A stretch of DNA of 64,000 bases from NCBI GenBank assembly GCA_022839785.1, contig JALHJW010000004.1:124001-188000 (forward strand), given 5' to 3'. The notes under the pieces are model-generated. The model was not told the origin of the DNA. It did no database searches and worked only from the letters and a program-made list of their open reading frames with translations. Shown in pieces: positions 53,748 to 63,700 of the stretch. This DNA comes from Desulfovibrio sp. (GTDB lineage: Bacteria > Desulfobacterota > Desulfovibrionia > Desulfovibrionales > Desulfovibrionaceae). A program made the position numbers and the translations under genes. Numbering within the stretch: the stretch's first letter is position 1; each line of letters begins with the position of its first letter.

Positions 53748-54621
53748 GCGGGAAAAGGCAACCGGAGTAAAGGGTTGAAACCCCACCCTTCTGGCCGAAC
53801 GTCTCGACGAGCAGTCCGCCGTCCCCTGAAATCCCCAGCACGCGCGCCTTGAAGCGTTCTGCGCCGTCCTCTATCATGACCAGTTCGCCACGACAGGCCA
53901 GGCGTTTCGAGAGCATCTCCAGCATGATCGCCGAAGAATCGTCGTCATCGAACCGTTCGATCTCCTGCCGCATGCCCGAGAGCAGGCGCAGCCAGAGGCG
54001 GAGCGGGCCGAACCCCTCGGGGTGCGCGGGCAAGGCCGTGGGAGGAAAGACGTGGCCCGGACGCATGGCCCCGAGCGGCGGCGCGGCGAAGAGGTTCAGG
54101 CCGATGCCCGCCACCAGGCGGCCGCTCCGCTCCTCCACCAGGATGCCCCCGGCCTTGCCCCCGGCCGTGAGCAGATCGTTGGGCCACTTGACGCGGATGG
54201 CCGCTCCCGTCTCGGCCTCCAGCACCGTCGCCGCCGCGTGGCCCAGCAGCAGCGAGGCCATGGCCGAGAGCCGCTCCGGCAGGGGCGGCAGGACGAGGCT
54301 TGCGCTCAGGTTGCCGGGCGGCGCGGTCCAGGCGCGCCGCATCTGTCCCCTGCCCTGCGTCTGGCGGACGGCGACGACGCTTTCCCACGCGCCGCGCGCG
54401 CCGCGCGTCCATGCCTCATCCATGGTCGAGGTGCATTCGAAAAGCACGGTCACGTCCGCGGGCAGTCCCCAACGCGGGGACAGGGGCGCGGCGAGTCCGG
54501 CCTCCCCTTCGCTCCAGGGGCCCAGGGCGGAAAGATCTGCCGCCCAGGCCGGATGCAGGTGGGCGGGAAACGCGGCCGGTACGTCGCGGGAGGAGAAGAC
54601 GATGTGGATGGCGGGGGTCAC
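53743..54621 (-). CDS. birA: Biotin-[acetyl-CoA-carboxylase/pyruvate carboxylase] ligase
   Basis: 292 residues. An N-terminal ~55 residues of no known motif, then the ligase domain: C-T-S-T-M-D-E-A, Q-T-Q-G-R-G-Q-M-R-R-A-W (biotinyl-AMP loop), K-W-P-N-D-L and K-A-G-G-I-L-V-E, ending in a small SH3-like C-terminal domain. There is no helix-turn-helix at the N-terminus, so it should not act as a repressor. Located directly upstream of pyc, its likely protein substrate. Confidence 0.93.
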   Translation of the reverse strand: MTPAIHIVFSSRDVPAAFPAHLHPAWAADLSALGPWSEGEAGLAAPLSPRWGLPADVTVLFECTSTMDEAWTRGARGAWESVVAVRQTQGRGQMRRAWTAPPGNLSASLVLPPLPERLSAMASLLLGHAAATVLEAETGAAIRVKWPNDLLTAGGKAGGILVEERSGRLVAGIGLNLFAAPPLGAMRPGHVFPPTALPAHPEGFGPLRLWLRLLSGMRQEIERFDDDDSSAIMLEMLSKRLACRGELVMIEDGAERFKARVLGISGDGGLLVETFGQKGGVSTLYSGCLFPL

Positions 54622-54642
54622 GCCCTGGGTCCGGCGGCCCCG

Positions 54643-55626
54643 CTAGCCGGCGTCCGCGGCGAAGCTGAAGCCCTGGCGCTCGCCGAGCAGGTTCTTGATG
54701 CGCCGGGCCAGGTTTGTGATGTCGGGCTTGGAAATCTGGTCGTCCGCGCCCACGGCGTCACCCTTGTGGCGCAGCCGGTCGGTGATCAGGGAAGAAAAGA
54801 GAATGACGGGCAGCTTGCCGAGGACGGGATCGTCCTTGATGCGCTTGCACAGGTTGTGGCCGTCCATGATTGGCATTTCGATGTCCGAGACCACGATGTT
54901 CAGCAGGTCGGTCAGAGGCCTTCCCTCGGACTCGGCCTGGGCCTTGATGGCCAGCAGGCGGTCCCAGGCATCCTTGCCGTTGTCGGTCTGTTCGACCTCG
55001 AAGCCGACCTTTTCCAGGCCGCGCGACAGAGTGCGGCGGATCATGGAGGAGTCGTCGCTGATCAGCACGCGCACGACGCGCTCGCGCGGCTCATCCTCCC
55101 TGGCTTCCTCGGATTTGTCCAGACGGAAGGCCAGATTCGGGTTCAGGTCGGCGATGATCCGCTCCATGTCGAGAAGCAGCACGATGCGGTCGTCGAATTT
55201 GACCACGCCGGTGATGCTGGAGCCGGTGTAGGCGGAAAGGTTGCGGTCGGGCGGCTCGACCTGGGTCCAGCTCAGGCGGTGGATGCGGTTGACCCCGGAG
55301 ACGAGGAAGGCGTTGGTCACGTTGTTGAATTCCGTGACCACGACCTTGTGCGCCCCGCTCTCCCGCATGCGCTTGCCGAGCCACTGCGAGAGGTCCACCA
55401 GGGGGATGATGCGCGAACGCAGGTTGAAGGCCCCGAGCACGCAGGGATGCGGCTGGTTGGGCATGGCCGTGACCTCGGGCTTGCGGATGATTTCAAGCAC
55501 CTTGGCGACGTTGACCCCGTAATACCCCGTGTAGGGATTCCCGTGCTCGTCGACCTCGTCGATGTAGAACTCGACGATCTCCAGTTCGTTGGTGCCGGAC
55601 TCAAGAAGAATATTCGTCTGGCTCAT
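54643..55626 (-). CDS. cheV: Chemotaxis coupling/response protein CheV
   Basis: 327 residues. CheW-like domain (about 15-165, with Y-Y-G-V-N-V-A-K-V-L-E-I-I and G-A-F-N-L-R-S-R-I-I-P-L-V-D-L), then a receiver domain (about 190-315) with the acidic pair D-D near its start, phospho-acceptor D248 in S-D-I-E-M-P-I-M-D-G, and the K of S-K-P-D. Couples chemoreceptors to CheA and probably buffers phosphoryl flow. GGGGGG precedes the ATG. It lies 21 bases before birA on the same strand. Confidence 0.94.
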   Translation of the reverse strand: MSQTNILLESGTNELEIVEFYIDEVDEHGNPYTGYYGVNVAKVLEIIRKPEVTAMPNQPHPCVLGAFNLRSRIIPLVDLSQWLGKRMRESGAHKVVVTEFNNVTNAFLVSGVNRIHRLSWTQVEPPDRNLSAYTGSSITGVVKFDDRIVLLLDMERIIADLNPNLAFRLDKSEEAREDEPRERVVRVLISDDSSMIRRTLSRGLEKVGFEVEQTDNGKDAWDRLLAIKAQAESEGRPLTDLLNIVVSDIEMPIMDGHNLCKRIKDDPVLGKLPVILFSSLITDRLRHKGDAVGADDQISKPDITNLARRIKNLLGERQGFSFAADAG

Positions 55627-55938
55627 TTGCCCCCCTGCTGCGCCGCCCATGCGGCCGATTTCCCCCTTTAGCGCAAAGCGGGCGCAAAGAAAACACCCCG
55701 GCGGCCTCCGGGCCGTAAATATCATGCTCCAGAGCGCGCCGAGGGGGCGTATTCCTTCTTCCGTCAGAACTAAGTTGCGGGCGCGACAGACAAAAGCGTG
55801 GAATACATTGATGCGCGGGGGGAAATCGGCTATGTTCCGGTCGAGTGGCGCAACCGGGACGCGCGACATACGCCCCGCGCGCCGCCTGAACAACCGGGTG
55901 GACGGACCTTTCGCCCCTGCAAAACACGACGGACGGGC
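55627..55938. other. 312-base divergent intergenic region, cheV / cyclase-like gene
   Basis: Non-coding. The cheV-proximal half has no clear promoter boxes on the - strand. The + strand carries a promoter candidate at 55808-55836. A + frame is open through 55798 from a GTG, but that GTG precedes the promoter and the added 47 residues look random, so coding is taken to begin at 55939. Confidence 0.6.
55808..55836 (+). promoter_or_regulatory. Candidate promoter of the left cyclase-like gene
   Basis: TTGATG (55808-55813), 17-base spacer, TATGTT (55831-55836); each box matches four of six. The predicted start near 55843 leaves a leader of about 95 bases to the ATG at 55939. Confidence 0.4.
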
Positions 55939-58900
55939 ATGGCAGCCGCCGAAATCTCGCTTCAAAACATCCTGCGCGCGCTCATCGCCATGGCGCCCTA
56001 TCCGCCGTCGCCCAACAAGTGGGACGACATCCGGCAGCTCAGGCAGTCGTTCATCGAGCGCATCCCCGCCAGCCCTGCGGCGGAACGCTCGGAATATTCC
56101 TCGCGCATCGCCTATCAACTCCTGCAGATCTCCATGTCCAGCCACTCCACGGCCTTGATCCGGATATGCCTCGAATTCTGGCTGTCCATCGGTCCCGTGG
56201 GCTGGACCCTCGCCGTGCGCTACCTGCAGCACAAGATCATCCCCATGAACATCCTGGTGGAGCTGATCTCCGGCTTCCCCATGCCGGACAGGCTGCTGCT
56301 GCTCAATCAGCATTTCCAGACGACCAGACCCACGGACCAGATGTTCCTCAAATGGGCCGAGGAAACCCTGTTCGCGGCCGGCGGCCTGGAGCCCGAGGAT
56401 GCCCTCGCCTTCTTCGAACGGCTCGGCGGAGAACCTCTGGCCATCCCCCTGCGCGAAGCCCTGCTCAAGGACCGCTTCAGCGAGTGGATCGGGGGCGTGC
56501 TGGAGCATCCGCTCTCCGAGGATGACGTCTCCAAGGCGGCCCGGACCATCTGCAAGTTGCAGGAATGGCGTTTCGAGAGCCTGGTGGCCGAATATCTCGA
56601 AACGGACGACGCGTCCGTGTTGCAAAACGTGCTGGACTGCCTGCGCCGCATCGGCACCAAGGGCTCTCCGCCTTACGCCCAGACTCTGGTCAAGGTGCTC
56701 GGCCACGAGAATCCGGCCCTGCGCCTCATGGCTTTGGACGCCATGGTCGAGCTTCGGGTCGTCAATCTCGACAAGATATTTCCCTACCTGCTGCGCAAGC
56801 ACCCGGAAACCCGCCATGAAGTCCTGCGCCGCGTGCTGCGGCTTGATCGCCAGACGCTGCAGCGGGTCCTGGCGGGACTGCCGCCGCAGGAGCGTCAGGA
56901 GGCCGTGCAGCAGATATTCCTGCTCATCGCGCGCACGGACCAGGAATTCCTGCGCGCCTTCTGCGCCCGCATCCTGCAGCGGGCCGAATCCTCCTCCTCG
57001 CTGAGCCCGGAGTTCGTCTCCCAGATCAAGGCATTCGACGCACATCTGCAGGGAAATCCCGCGGAGCGGGACGGCGTCTTCCCCCTGGACGAGACCCAGC
57101 CCACCGATACCGGAGCGCATGCCGGGGCGGCCGTGAGCGAACGGAGCGACGCGGTCAAGCAGCTTTCCGCGGACAGCGACGTGCTGCGTTCGCTGGCCGC
57201 CGGCAAGGACATCAAGGGCGGCAATCTGGAGGGCGTGGGCATCAGCGACTACGGCCTGCGCGACCGGACCATGAAGTGGACGTCCTGGAAGAACTCCATG
57301 TTCCGCGGAGTGAGCTTCGAGAACGTGACCTTCATCGACGCGGATTTTTCCGGCTGCGTCTTCTCGGACGTGATCTTCCACAACTGCCGCTTCCAGAACA
57401 GCCGGTTCGGCGGGGCCGTCTTCAGCAACTGCCTGTTCCAGTGGGTTGTCCTGACCAACTGCAACCTGGACCGGGCCGTTCTCCACAAATGCCGCATGAC
57501 CGGCCTCGTGGCCCAGGGATGCTCCCTGGTCCGCCTCACGGGCGGCGTCCTGGACATCTCCCTCTCCCTGCTGCGCGAAAGCGGCATGTGGGGCGCATCG
57601 CTGTCGGGCTGCGACCTCTCCAGCATGCGTTTCGATTCCGTGGACGTCTCGGGCGGACAACTCCGGACGGTCAAGCTGCGCGGCGTGGAGTTCCTGGACT
57701 GCGCGTTCGAGAACAGCCTCTGGGAAGGGGTGCAGGCCCTGAACCCGACCTTTTCCTCCTGCGCCTTCTCGGGCGGTTGCTTCAACGCGCTCACAACCGA
57801 CAGCCCGCAGCTCCACGAGGCCCAGCAGCAGGCGAACCTTTCCCGCTCCGCCGACGAAAAGGAGGCGGCAAAGCCCGTCCTCGACCTCCTCTCCTCGGAC
57901 CAGGGGCGCAACCTGGCCGTGAAGATCGTGGACGCGTGGTTCCGGCAGCAGGACTTCGCCACACGCAGGCATGCCTTTGCCCGTGAGCGACAGCGACGCA
58001 CCAGCCTCGGCCTTGAGAAGCTCGGCGCGGACAAGACCGAACTGGTGGTCCTGCTGCCCTATCTGCTGCAGTCCGACCTGTTCGAGAAGCGCAAGCAGCT
58101 GATGCAGAAATATCCGCTGTTCGTCATCGACGGATATTTCCCGGACTACCGCACCTGGGATCTGATCCAGAAACATTTCGACAAATTCGAGCTGGAGGAG
58201 CCGGAGGCAGGGTCGCCCCGCATCCTGGCCATCTACACCATGGGCAGCTTCGGCACCCTGGCGCAGGTTCTCGCCTCCAACGTGGACTACTGGATATGCC
58301 TGGAGGCGGACGGCAAGACCAAGGAACTGCTGAAGGAAAAGCTGGGGCTGATCCGCGACTGGGCCTATCAGGAATTCGGCCTCGATTTCCGTTTCCAGGT
58401 TTTCGACCAGAGCGAGTTCCGCGACGCCCGCTTCGGCTACAGGGAGGGCGAAAGCGCCGGTCAGGCCCAGGCCCTGATCCGCAAGGAGGAATTCTACCGC
58501 ACGGCGCTCAAGCTCCAGGGCCGGGATCTGCTCTGGTGGCTCACCCCCCCCGAGGCCACGGACGAGGACTACGCGGCCATCGCCGCCGAACTCGCCCAGA
58601 GCCCGCTTGGCTGGAGCCGCAGCATCCTCGACCTGGGCAACGTCTCCGACAGTTCCCGGGCCGACTACATCCGCGCCCTGCTCTGGCAGATCATCAAGAC
58701 CTTCGAAACGCCCTACGTCACGATCATGCTCTTCGCCCGGCTGCAGCGCTTCCTGATCAAGGGCGACGGCGCTCAGGACAAGCTCTGCGAACACCTCAAG
58801 CGCAACATCTTCGCCGGGGTGCGAAGCCTGGCCAAGCGCGACCCCTTCGCCGTGCTCTTCATGGAGGTCCGCAGCTTCTTCACCGCCATCAAGGACGAAC

Positions 58901-59937
58901 AGGGAAGCGAACTGATCAACCTGGCCTTCATTCTCAAGTCGCAGTGCGAGTCCGAAGTCAGCGACCTGCAGACGCCGCTCTCCATCCAGCGCAACCGCGC
59001 CGTGTCCGATCTTTTCGGCAGCCGCGAGGCGGGCGTGAACGACATCTGCCGCCTGACCAAGTCGAGCTTCGACAACCTCTCGCGCATCGGAGCCCTGATC
59101 AACGCCTTCATCTACAAGAGCTTCGAGACCGTGCACGGAGCTTATGAAAAGACCATGGGCGCGGCCCCGGTCCAGTCGCCGGAACTGACCAAGCTCGGCC
59201 GCAAGATCGCCTCGGCCTTTTCCAAGCGCGCCAACAAGATCGACCGCATCGCCTTCGTCAACCCCATGACAGGCGTCTTCCGCGAAGTCCTCTTCTTCGC
59301 CGAGCGCACGCCGGGCCGCCCCACCCTCTGGGGCATCAAGGGGCAGATGGCGGGCGGCAACGCCAAGCGCGAGGACATGGTGGAGATCAAGCGGGACAAG
59401 AGCCTGCCCCTGCTCTTCAGCTGGCTCATCGCCAACCGCTTCTACCATCCCAAACTGGTTCTGGACGCGGACCATACCACCAACCCGCTCTCGCCGCGCG
59501 ACATCCGCGAACTGGCCCGGACCCTCCACGACTTCTTCCCGCCGGAAAAGACCCTGGACGTGGACGTGGACGAGTCTCTGCAGAAGGAGCGCGTGGTCAG
59601 GGCCTTCTTCATCCTCAACCTGACCGTGGCCCGGGACATCAACCGCGTCTTCGAAACGAGCATCGTCTTCGCCACCAACTGGGGCGAGATGTTCTGCATG
59701 TCCATGCAGGTCTACGACCCGACCTTCAAGGACAACCCCATGGCCTTCCTCAAGAAGAAGGTTCCCATGGAGTGCGATCCCAACGCCGTGCTCGGCTACT
59801 ACATGCCGAGCAAATCGCGCTGCCCCAAACCCAACATCGCCCAGATCACGCCCGCAGTCTCTCTGGAGGAGGAGAACGGCGCGGCCGGGGGCAACAAGAC
59901 GGAAAGCAACGGCCAGGGAGGGGACACGACGCCATGA
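55939..59937 (+). CDS. HEAT-pentapeptide-class I adenylate cyclase-like fusion (left copy, Asn at catalytic Asp)
   Basis: 1332 residues. About 1-400: alpha-helical HEAT-like pairs (L-V-K-V-L-G-H-E-N-P-A-L-R-L-M-A-L-D-A). About 415-620: pentapeptide repeats (F-R-G-V-S-F-E-N-V-T-F-I-D-A-D-F). About 690-1290: a domain strikingly like the catalytic half of enterobacterial CyaA: Y-T-M-G-S-F-G-T-L-A-Q, D-Y-W, E-E-F-Y-R-T-A, L-W-Q-I-I-K-T-F-E-T-P-Y, D-P-F-A-V-L-F, L-T-K-L-G-R-K-I. The canonical S-D-L-D-x-W is S-N781-V-D783-Y-W, so the first metal-binding Asp is lost. No signal peptide or membrane segment. Coupled to the next gene by ATGA. Possibly catalytically weak, or a partner of the right-hand copy. 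Confidence 0.85.
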   Translation: MAAAEISLQNILRALIAMAPYPPSPNKWDDIRQLRQSFIERIPASPAAERSEYSSRIAYQLLQISMSSHSTALIRICLEFWLSIGPVGWTLAVRYLQHKIIPMNILVELISGFPMPDRLLLLNQHFQTTRPTDQMFLKWAEETLFAAGGLEPEDALAFFERLGGEPLAIPLREALLKDRFSEWIGGVLEHPLSEDDVSKAARTICKLQEWRFESLVAEYLETDDASVLQNVLDCLRRIGTKGSPPYAQTLVKVLGHENPALRLMALDAMVELRVVNLDKIFPYLLRKHPETRHEVLRRVLRLDRQTLQRVLAGLPPQERQEAVQQIFLLIARTDQEFLRAFCARILQRAESSSSLSPEFVSQIKAFDAHLQGNPAERDGVFPLDETQPTDTGAHAGAAVSERSDAVKQLSADSDVLRSLAAGKDIKGGNLEGVGISDYGLRDRTMKWTSWKNSMFRGVSFENVTFIDADFSGCVFSDVIFHNCRFQNSRFGGAVFSNCLFQWVVLTNCNLDRAVLHKCRMTGLVAQGCSLVRLTGGVLDISLSLLRESGMWGASLSGCDLSSMRFDSVDVSGGQLRTVKLRGVEFLDCAFENSLWEGVQALNPTFSSCAFSGGCFNALTTDSPQLHEAQQQANLSRSADEKEAAKPVLDLLSSDQGRNLAVKIVDAWFRQQDFATRRHAFARERQRRTSLGLEKLGADKTELVVLLPYLLQSDLFEKRKQLMQKYPLFVIDGYFPDYRTWDLIQKHFDKFELEEPEAGSPRILAIYTMGSFGTLAQVLASNVDYWICLEADGKTKELLKEKLGLIRDWAYQEFGLDFRFQVFDQSEFRDARFGYREGESAGQAQALIRKEEFYRTALKLQGRDLLWWLTPPEATDEDYAAIAAELAQSPLGWSRSILDLGNVSDSSRADYIRALLWQIIKTFETPYVTIMLFARLQRFLIKGDGAQDKLCEHLKRNIFAGVRSLAKRDPFAVLFMEVRSFFTAIKDEQGSELINLAFILKSQCESEVSDLQTPLSIQRNRAVSDLFGSREAGVNDICRLTKSSFDNLSRIGALINAFIYKSFETVHGAYEKTMGAAPVQSPELTKLGRKIASAFSKRANKIDRIAFVNPMTGVFREVLFFAERTPGRPTLWGIKGQMAGGNAKREDMVEIKRDKSLPLLFSWLIANRFYHPKLVLDADHTTNPLSPRDIRELARTLHDFFPPEKTLDVDVDESLQKERVVRAFFILNLTVARDINRVFETSIVFATNWGEMFCMSMQVYDPTFKDNPMAFLKKKVPMECDPNAVLGYYMPSKSRCPKPNIAQITPAVSLEEENGAAGGNKTESNGQGGDTTP

Positions 59938-60698
59938 GGCTCACCTTCCTGGGCAGCGGCTCGGCCTTCACCACGGACGGCAACTGGCAGTCGAACGTCC
60001 TTGTCGAGCACCAGGAGCGGCGGTTGCTCATCGACTGCGGCAGCGACGCCCGGCACGCCATGAAGGAGTTGGGGCTCACCGCGCGCGACGTGAACGCCGT
60101 GTTCGTCAGCCATCTGCACGCCGACCATGCCGGAGGCCTCGAATGGCTCGGCTTCGCGACCTATTTCGCGCCGGACACGCCCCCTCCGGATCTCTACGTG
60201 GCCGACGAACTCGCCGACAGGCTCTGGAACAACTGCCTGTCCGGCGGCATGTCCTCGCTGCAGGGGCAGAAGGCGTCGCTAACCACCTTCTTCCGGCTGC
60301 ACCGCGTGCCGCGGAGCGGATTCTTCCTCTGGAACGGCCTGCGCTTCCAGCTCGTGCAGTCGGTGCACGTCTTCGACGGCCACGCCGTGGCCCACTCCTA
60401 CGGCCTGCTCTTCGCCGCGGGCGGGAAAACCGTGCTCTTCAGCGGCGATCTGCAGTTCACCCCGGGCCAGTGCATGTCCCTTTACCGCCAGGCCGACGTC
60501 ATCTTCCACGACGCCGAGACCTCCCCCTACCCTTCGGGCGTCCATCCCAGCTACGCCCAACTGTGCACCCTGCCGGACGATGTCCGGGCCAGGATGTGGC
60601 TCTATCACGTCAACCCCGGCCCCCTGCCCGACGCGCGAAAAAACGGTTTCGCGGGCTTCGTAGCCAAGGGACAGGTCTTCGAATTTCCGGACGGATAG
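59934..60698 (+). CDS. Metallo-beta-lactamase-fold hydrolase (RNase Z-like)
   Basis: 254 residues. Begins M-R-L-T-F-L-G-S-G-S-A, with the metal motif H60-L-H62-A-D64-H65 followed by further His/Asp ligands (F-S-G-D-L and a late Y-H-V-N). No exosite arm of true tRNA-processing RNase Z is evident. This branch also includes cyclic-nucleotide phosphodiesterases and phosphonate hydrolases. Its ATG overlaps the stop of the cyclase-like gene, so the two proteins are made together; a role in hydrolysing the cyclase product is attractive but unproven. Confidence 0.88.
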   Translation: MRLTFLGSGSAFTTDGNWQSNVLVEHQERRLLIDCGSDARHAMKELGLTARDVNAVFVSHLHADHAGGLEWLGFATYFAPDTPPPDLYVADELADRLWNNCLSGGMSSLQGQKASLTTFFRLHRVPRSGFFLWNGLRFQLVQSVHVFDGHAVAHSYGLLFAAGGKTVLFSGDLQFTPGQCMSLYRQADVIFHDAETSPYPSGVHPSYAQLCTLPDDVRARMWLYHVNPGPLPDARKNGFAGFVAKGQVFEFPDG

Positions 60699-60716
60699 GA
60701 GCGGGCCCGGGAGGGC

Positions 60717-63700
60717 TCAGGCCAGGATGATGCGCGGGCAGGACGAGCGCTTGGGTTGCCAGCTCTCCATGTCGAGCAGCGGCATGACGCGTTTGTCCAG
60801 ACGCTTGGCGAGGTAGCTCGCGGCCGACTTGCGTAGCGTGGCGTCGGGCTGGGGGTCGGCCACGCAGAAAAGTTCCCCCCAGTTGGTCAGGTACACGGTC
60901 CAGACCTCGCGCAGTTCCTTGGCGTCCCGCGGGGCCGTGAGGTTGCTGATGAAGAAGGCGCGCACCACGGTCTCCTCCTCCAGGTACTGCGCGGTGCTCG
61001 CCGTGAGGCCGGTTTTGGGGAAGAAGGCCTTCAGCGCCTGCAGCACGCCCACCACATCCTCATGCGAGAACGGGGCGATGGTCGCATCGCCATGCACCGG
61101 GACTTTCTCGGAATACAGGCCGTTGGCCACCAGCCAGACGAAGAGCGCCCCCGGGTCCTCGGAGGCGCGGAGCGTCTCCCAGACGTCTCCGGCCGCGTAG
61201 GGCTTGCCCTTGATGACCCAGCGCGGCCTGCGTCCCGGACTTTTCTCCGCGGAGAAGTGCAGTTCGCGAAAGGCCCGCTTGGCCAGCTTGAAGAACGGCA
61301 GGCGCTCCACCTTGTTCTCGCGGCGGGCGAACATGGCCATGATCCGCCTGCCGAGCTTGGTCATGTCCTCCGGGGTGATGCGCGAGGCCTGCCGGACTTC
61401 TCCCGCGACCAGGGATTCCCGGATGCGTCCGTAGCTGTCCATGAGGAACTTGCTGATCAGCGCGCCCATGCGTGAACTCTTCGAGAAGCTCCAGGCCGAG
61501 GGGTCCTGCGCGGGCATGGGGCCGGGATCGTCAGTCTGGGGCAGCATGTCGAGAATTTCGGCAAAGCCCTCGTGCACCGCCGCTGCCGCCCTGGTCCTGG
61601 CCCGGTCGGCCGCGAAGCGCTGCAGGAAGGCCTCGCGCAGCAGATACAGCGCCTCGTGGTTGCGCAGGCCCTTGTAGTAGGCCCGGATGCGTTCGAAGAG
61701 CACCAGGTAAGGGTCCGTCTCCCGGGCTGCGTAGCGCCCCCGGAACAGATTCTCCTTGAGGCGCTCGCACAAGAGCTTGCGCCCGCCGTCCTCCTCGCTG
61801 CGCGCGTAGACTTCCAGCAGGCCGAACTTCATGATCGACTTGAAAGGACTCTTGATGGCCTTGACGATCTGCCACAGACAGGCCCCGAAGAATTCCTCTC
61901 GCGGGATGTCCTCCAGGGGGCCGAGGTCCACGCTGCGGTTGGGTTCGAGCAGCGGAAAACGCAGGGCCTGCGGCAGGCGCGCGCGGTACTCCGCCTCGCT
62001 GATCCCGGGCGGCATGATCCACCACACCGGAATCCGTCCGGCAAGGCGCAGGCAGGTGCGGTAGAACTCGTCCTTCAGCAGCAGGGCCTGGGCCGAGCCG
62101 GAACTCTCCTCGTCCGAAAGACCGAAGCGGTTCTCGCGCACGTCGGCGATGGTCATGAGGAAGAAATGCGTCTCCAGGCCGAACCGCTCCTCGGCCCATT
62201 TCTCCAGGCGGTCCAGCTTCAGCCGCAGCCAGGCGCGCGCGGCCTCGTCGCCGTCCACGCAGACCCAGCAGTCGAGGTCCGAACGTTCGGCCTGGGCCAG
62301 AGTGCCGATGCTGCCGATGGAGTACAGGCCGATGATGCGCAGGCAGCCCGAGGCCGAGCGGGCGGGCGTCGCGGTCCCGGGAAAGAACTTCCGGAGCAGG
62401 GAGAGTTGGGCGAGCGTGGGGACGAAGCCGTCCACGAGACAGGGCTTGGTCTCGGCAAAGCCCAGGGACTTCTCGAAGGCGTCCGTGTGCAACAGAAGCG
62501 GCAGCAGGCGCATGAACACGGCCTGTTCCGGCTCCATGGCCCTGTGCGAGCGCTCCAGACGGCGGGCGTTGGCCGCGAGCATGGCGCTTTCCAGGCGGCC
62601 CATGTCCCGGTGCCTGCTCCAGAAGCCCAGCACGTTTTCCATAAACCGCCTGCCGGGAGCGGAGAACAACCCCGCAGGGGGCGATTCCTGCTCCCCGTTG
62701 CCGGCGAGGAGATCCGCCGCGCTCTTCAAGGTTTCCCCGGCCGCTGCGATGAAGCCGGGTTCGTCGGTCTTGCAGCGCACCACACGGGTCCCGGCGGGGC
62801 CGCACCCCGTGACCGGGCAGGCGAACAGGCTGGAGGATTCGAACCAGCCCGCCGTGAAGCTGCAGTCCGTGAAGGCGGTCCCGGCAAAGGCGCTCTCCAG
62901 GGCCTTGAGCGCGTCCAGGCAGCAGCCCTCGAAGGCGCAGGAGCGCACCTGGACGCGATGCAGCCGGGCGTCCGCGAGCTGGGACACGATGAAACGGACC
63001 GCCTGGAGCTTGGCGCCGAAAAAGGTGGCGCTCCCCAGATGACAGTTGCGGAAGGCCGCATCGCGCAGCTTGACGCCGTGGAAGACCGCCTCCGTGAAGT
63101 CGCATCCCTTGAATTCGCAGGCTGTGAAGCTGCACTCGTGAAGCCAGGCGCCCCGGAAGGAGACCCCGGCGAAGGTGCATTTGGTGAAGACGGACGTGCG
63201 CATGACCGCGCCGGAAAAATCGGTCTCCACGAAGGCTGAGTTCTCGAAATGCACGGTATCGAGTCTGCAGCCGCGCAGACGGCACTCGCGAAAGCCGCGC
63301 TCGGACAGGCTCGCCTCGGCCAAGGCCGCGCCGTCCGTCTGCAGTCTGCTGACCACCCTGTTCTGGGACACGGCCTGATGCAAATCCGTCTTGTCGCGCC
63401 CGAAGATGCGCGACAGGAATCCCCCGCCCTGTTCCTCGATCCGCTGCGGCGGCACGGGCTTGCCCATGGTCTGCGCCAGGTGCGGGAACGGCCCCCGTCG
63501 CTCCTGGGACAACAGGTAGGCGTCCATCTGGGCCGCCTCCGGCTGGGTCATGTCCTGGGCCATGCCCAGTTCCCGCCGCCCGAGGCAGGCGCGGCAGAAC
63601 TCCGGCGTCAACCGGGCGAGGGAGAGAAAGAGGTAGAGCACGACCTTGGCCCGTTCACCCTCCTCGAACTGGGCAAGAAAGTCGGTCAGGGCCTTTTCGC

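Noticed and set aside
55798..55938. GTG start extending the left cyclase-like protein by 47 residues
   Set aside because: The extension has no conserved look and would start upstream of the best promoter candidate (55808-55836); the ATG at 55939 fits better.
55627..59529. A stop-free frame of about 1300 codons on the - strand, continuous with cheV and antisense to the left cyclase-like gene
   Set aside because: It is a by-product of GC-rich codon bias. The product has no conserved motif, whereas the + strand encodes clear domains and cheV has its own ATG with a ribosome-binding site at 55626.
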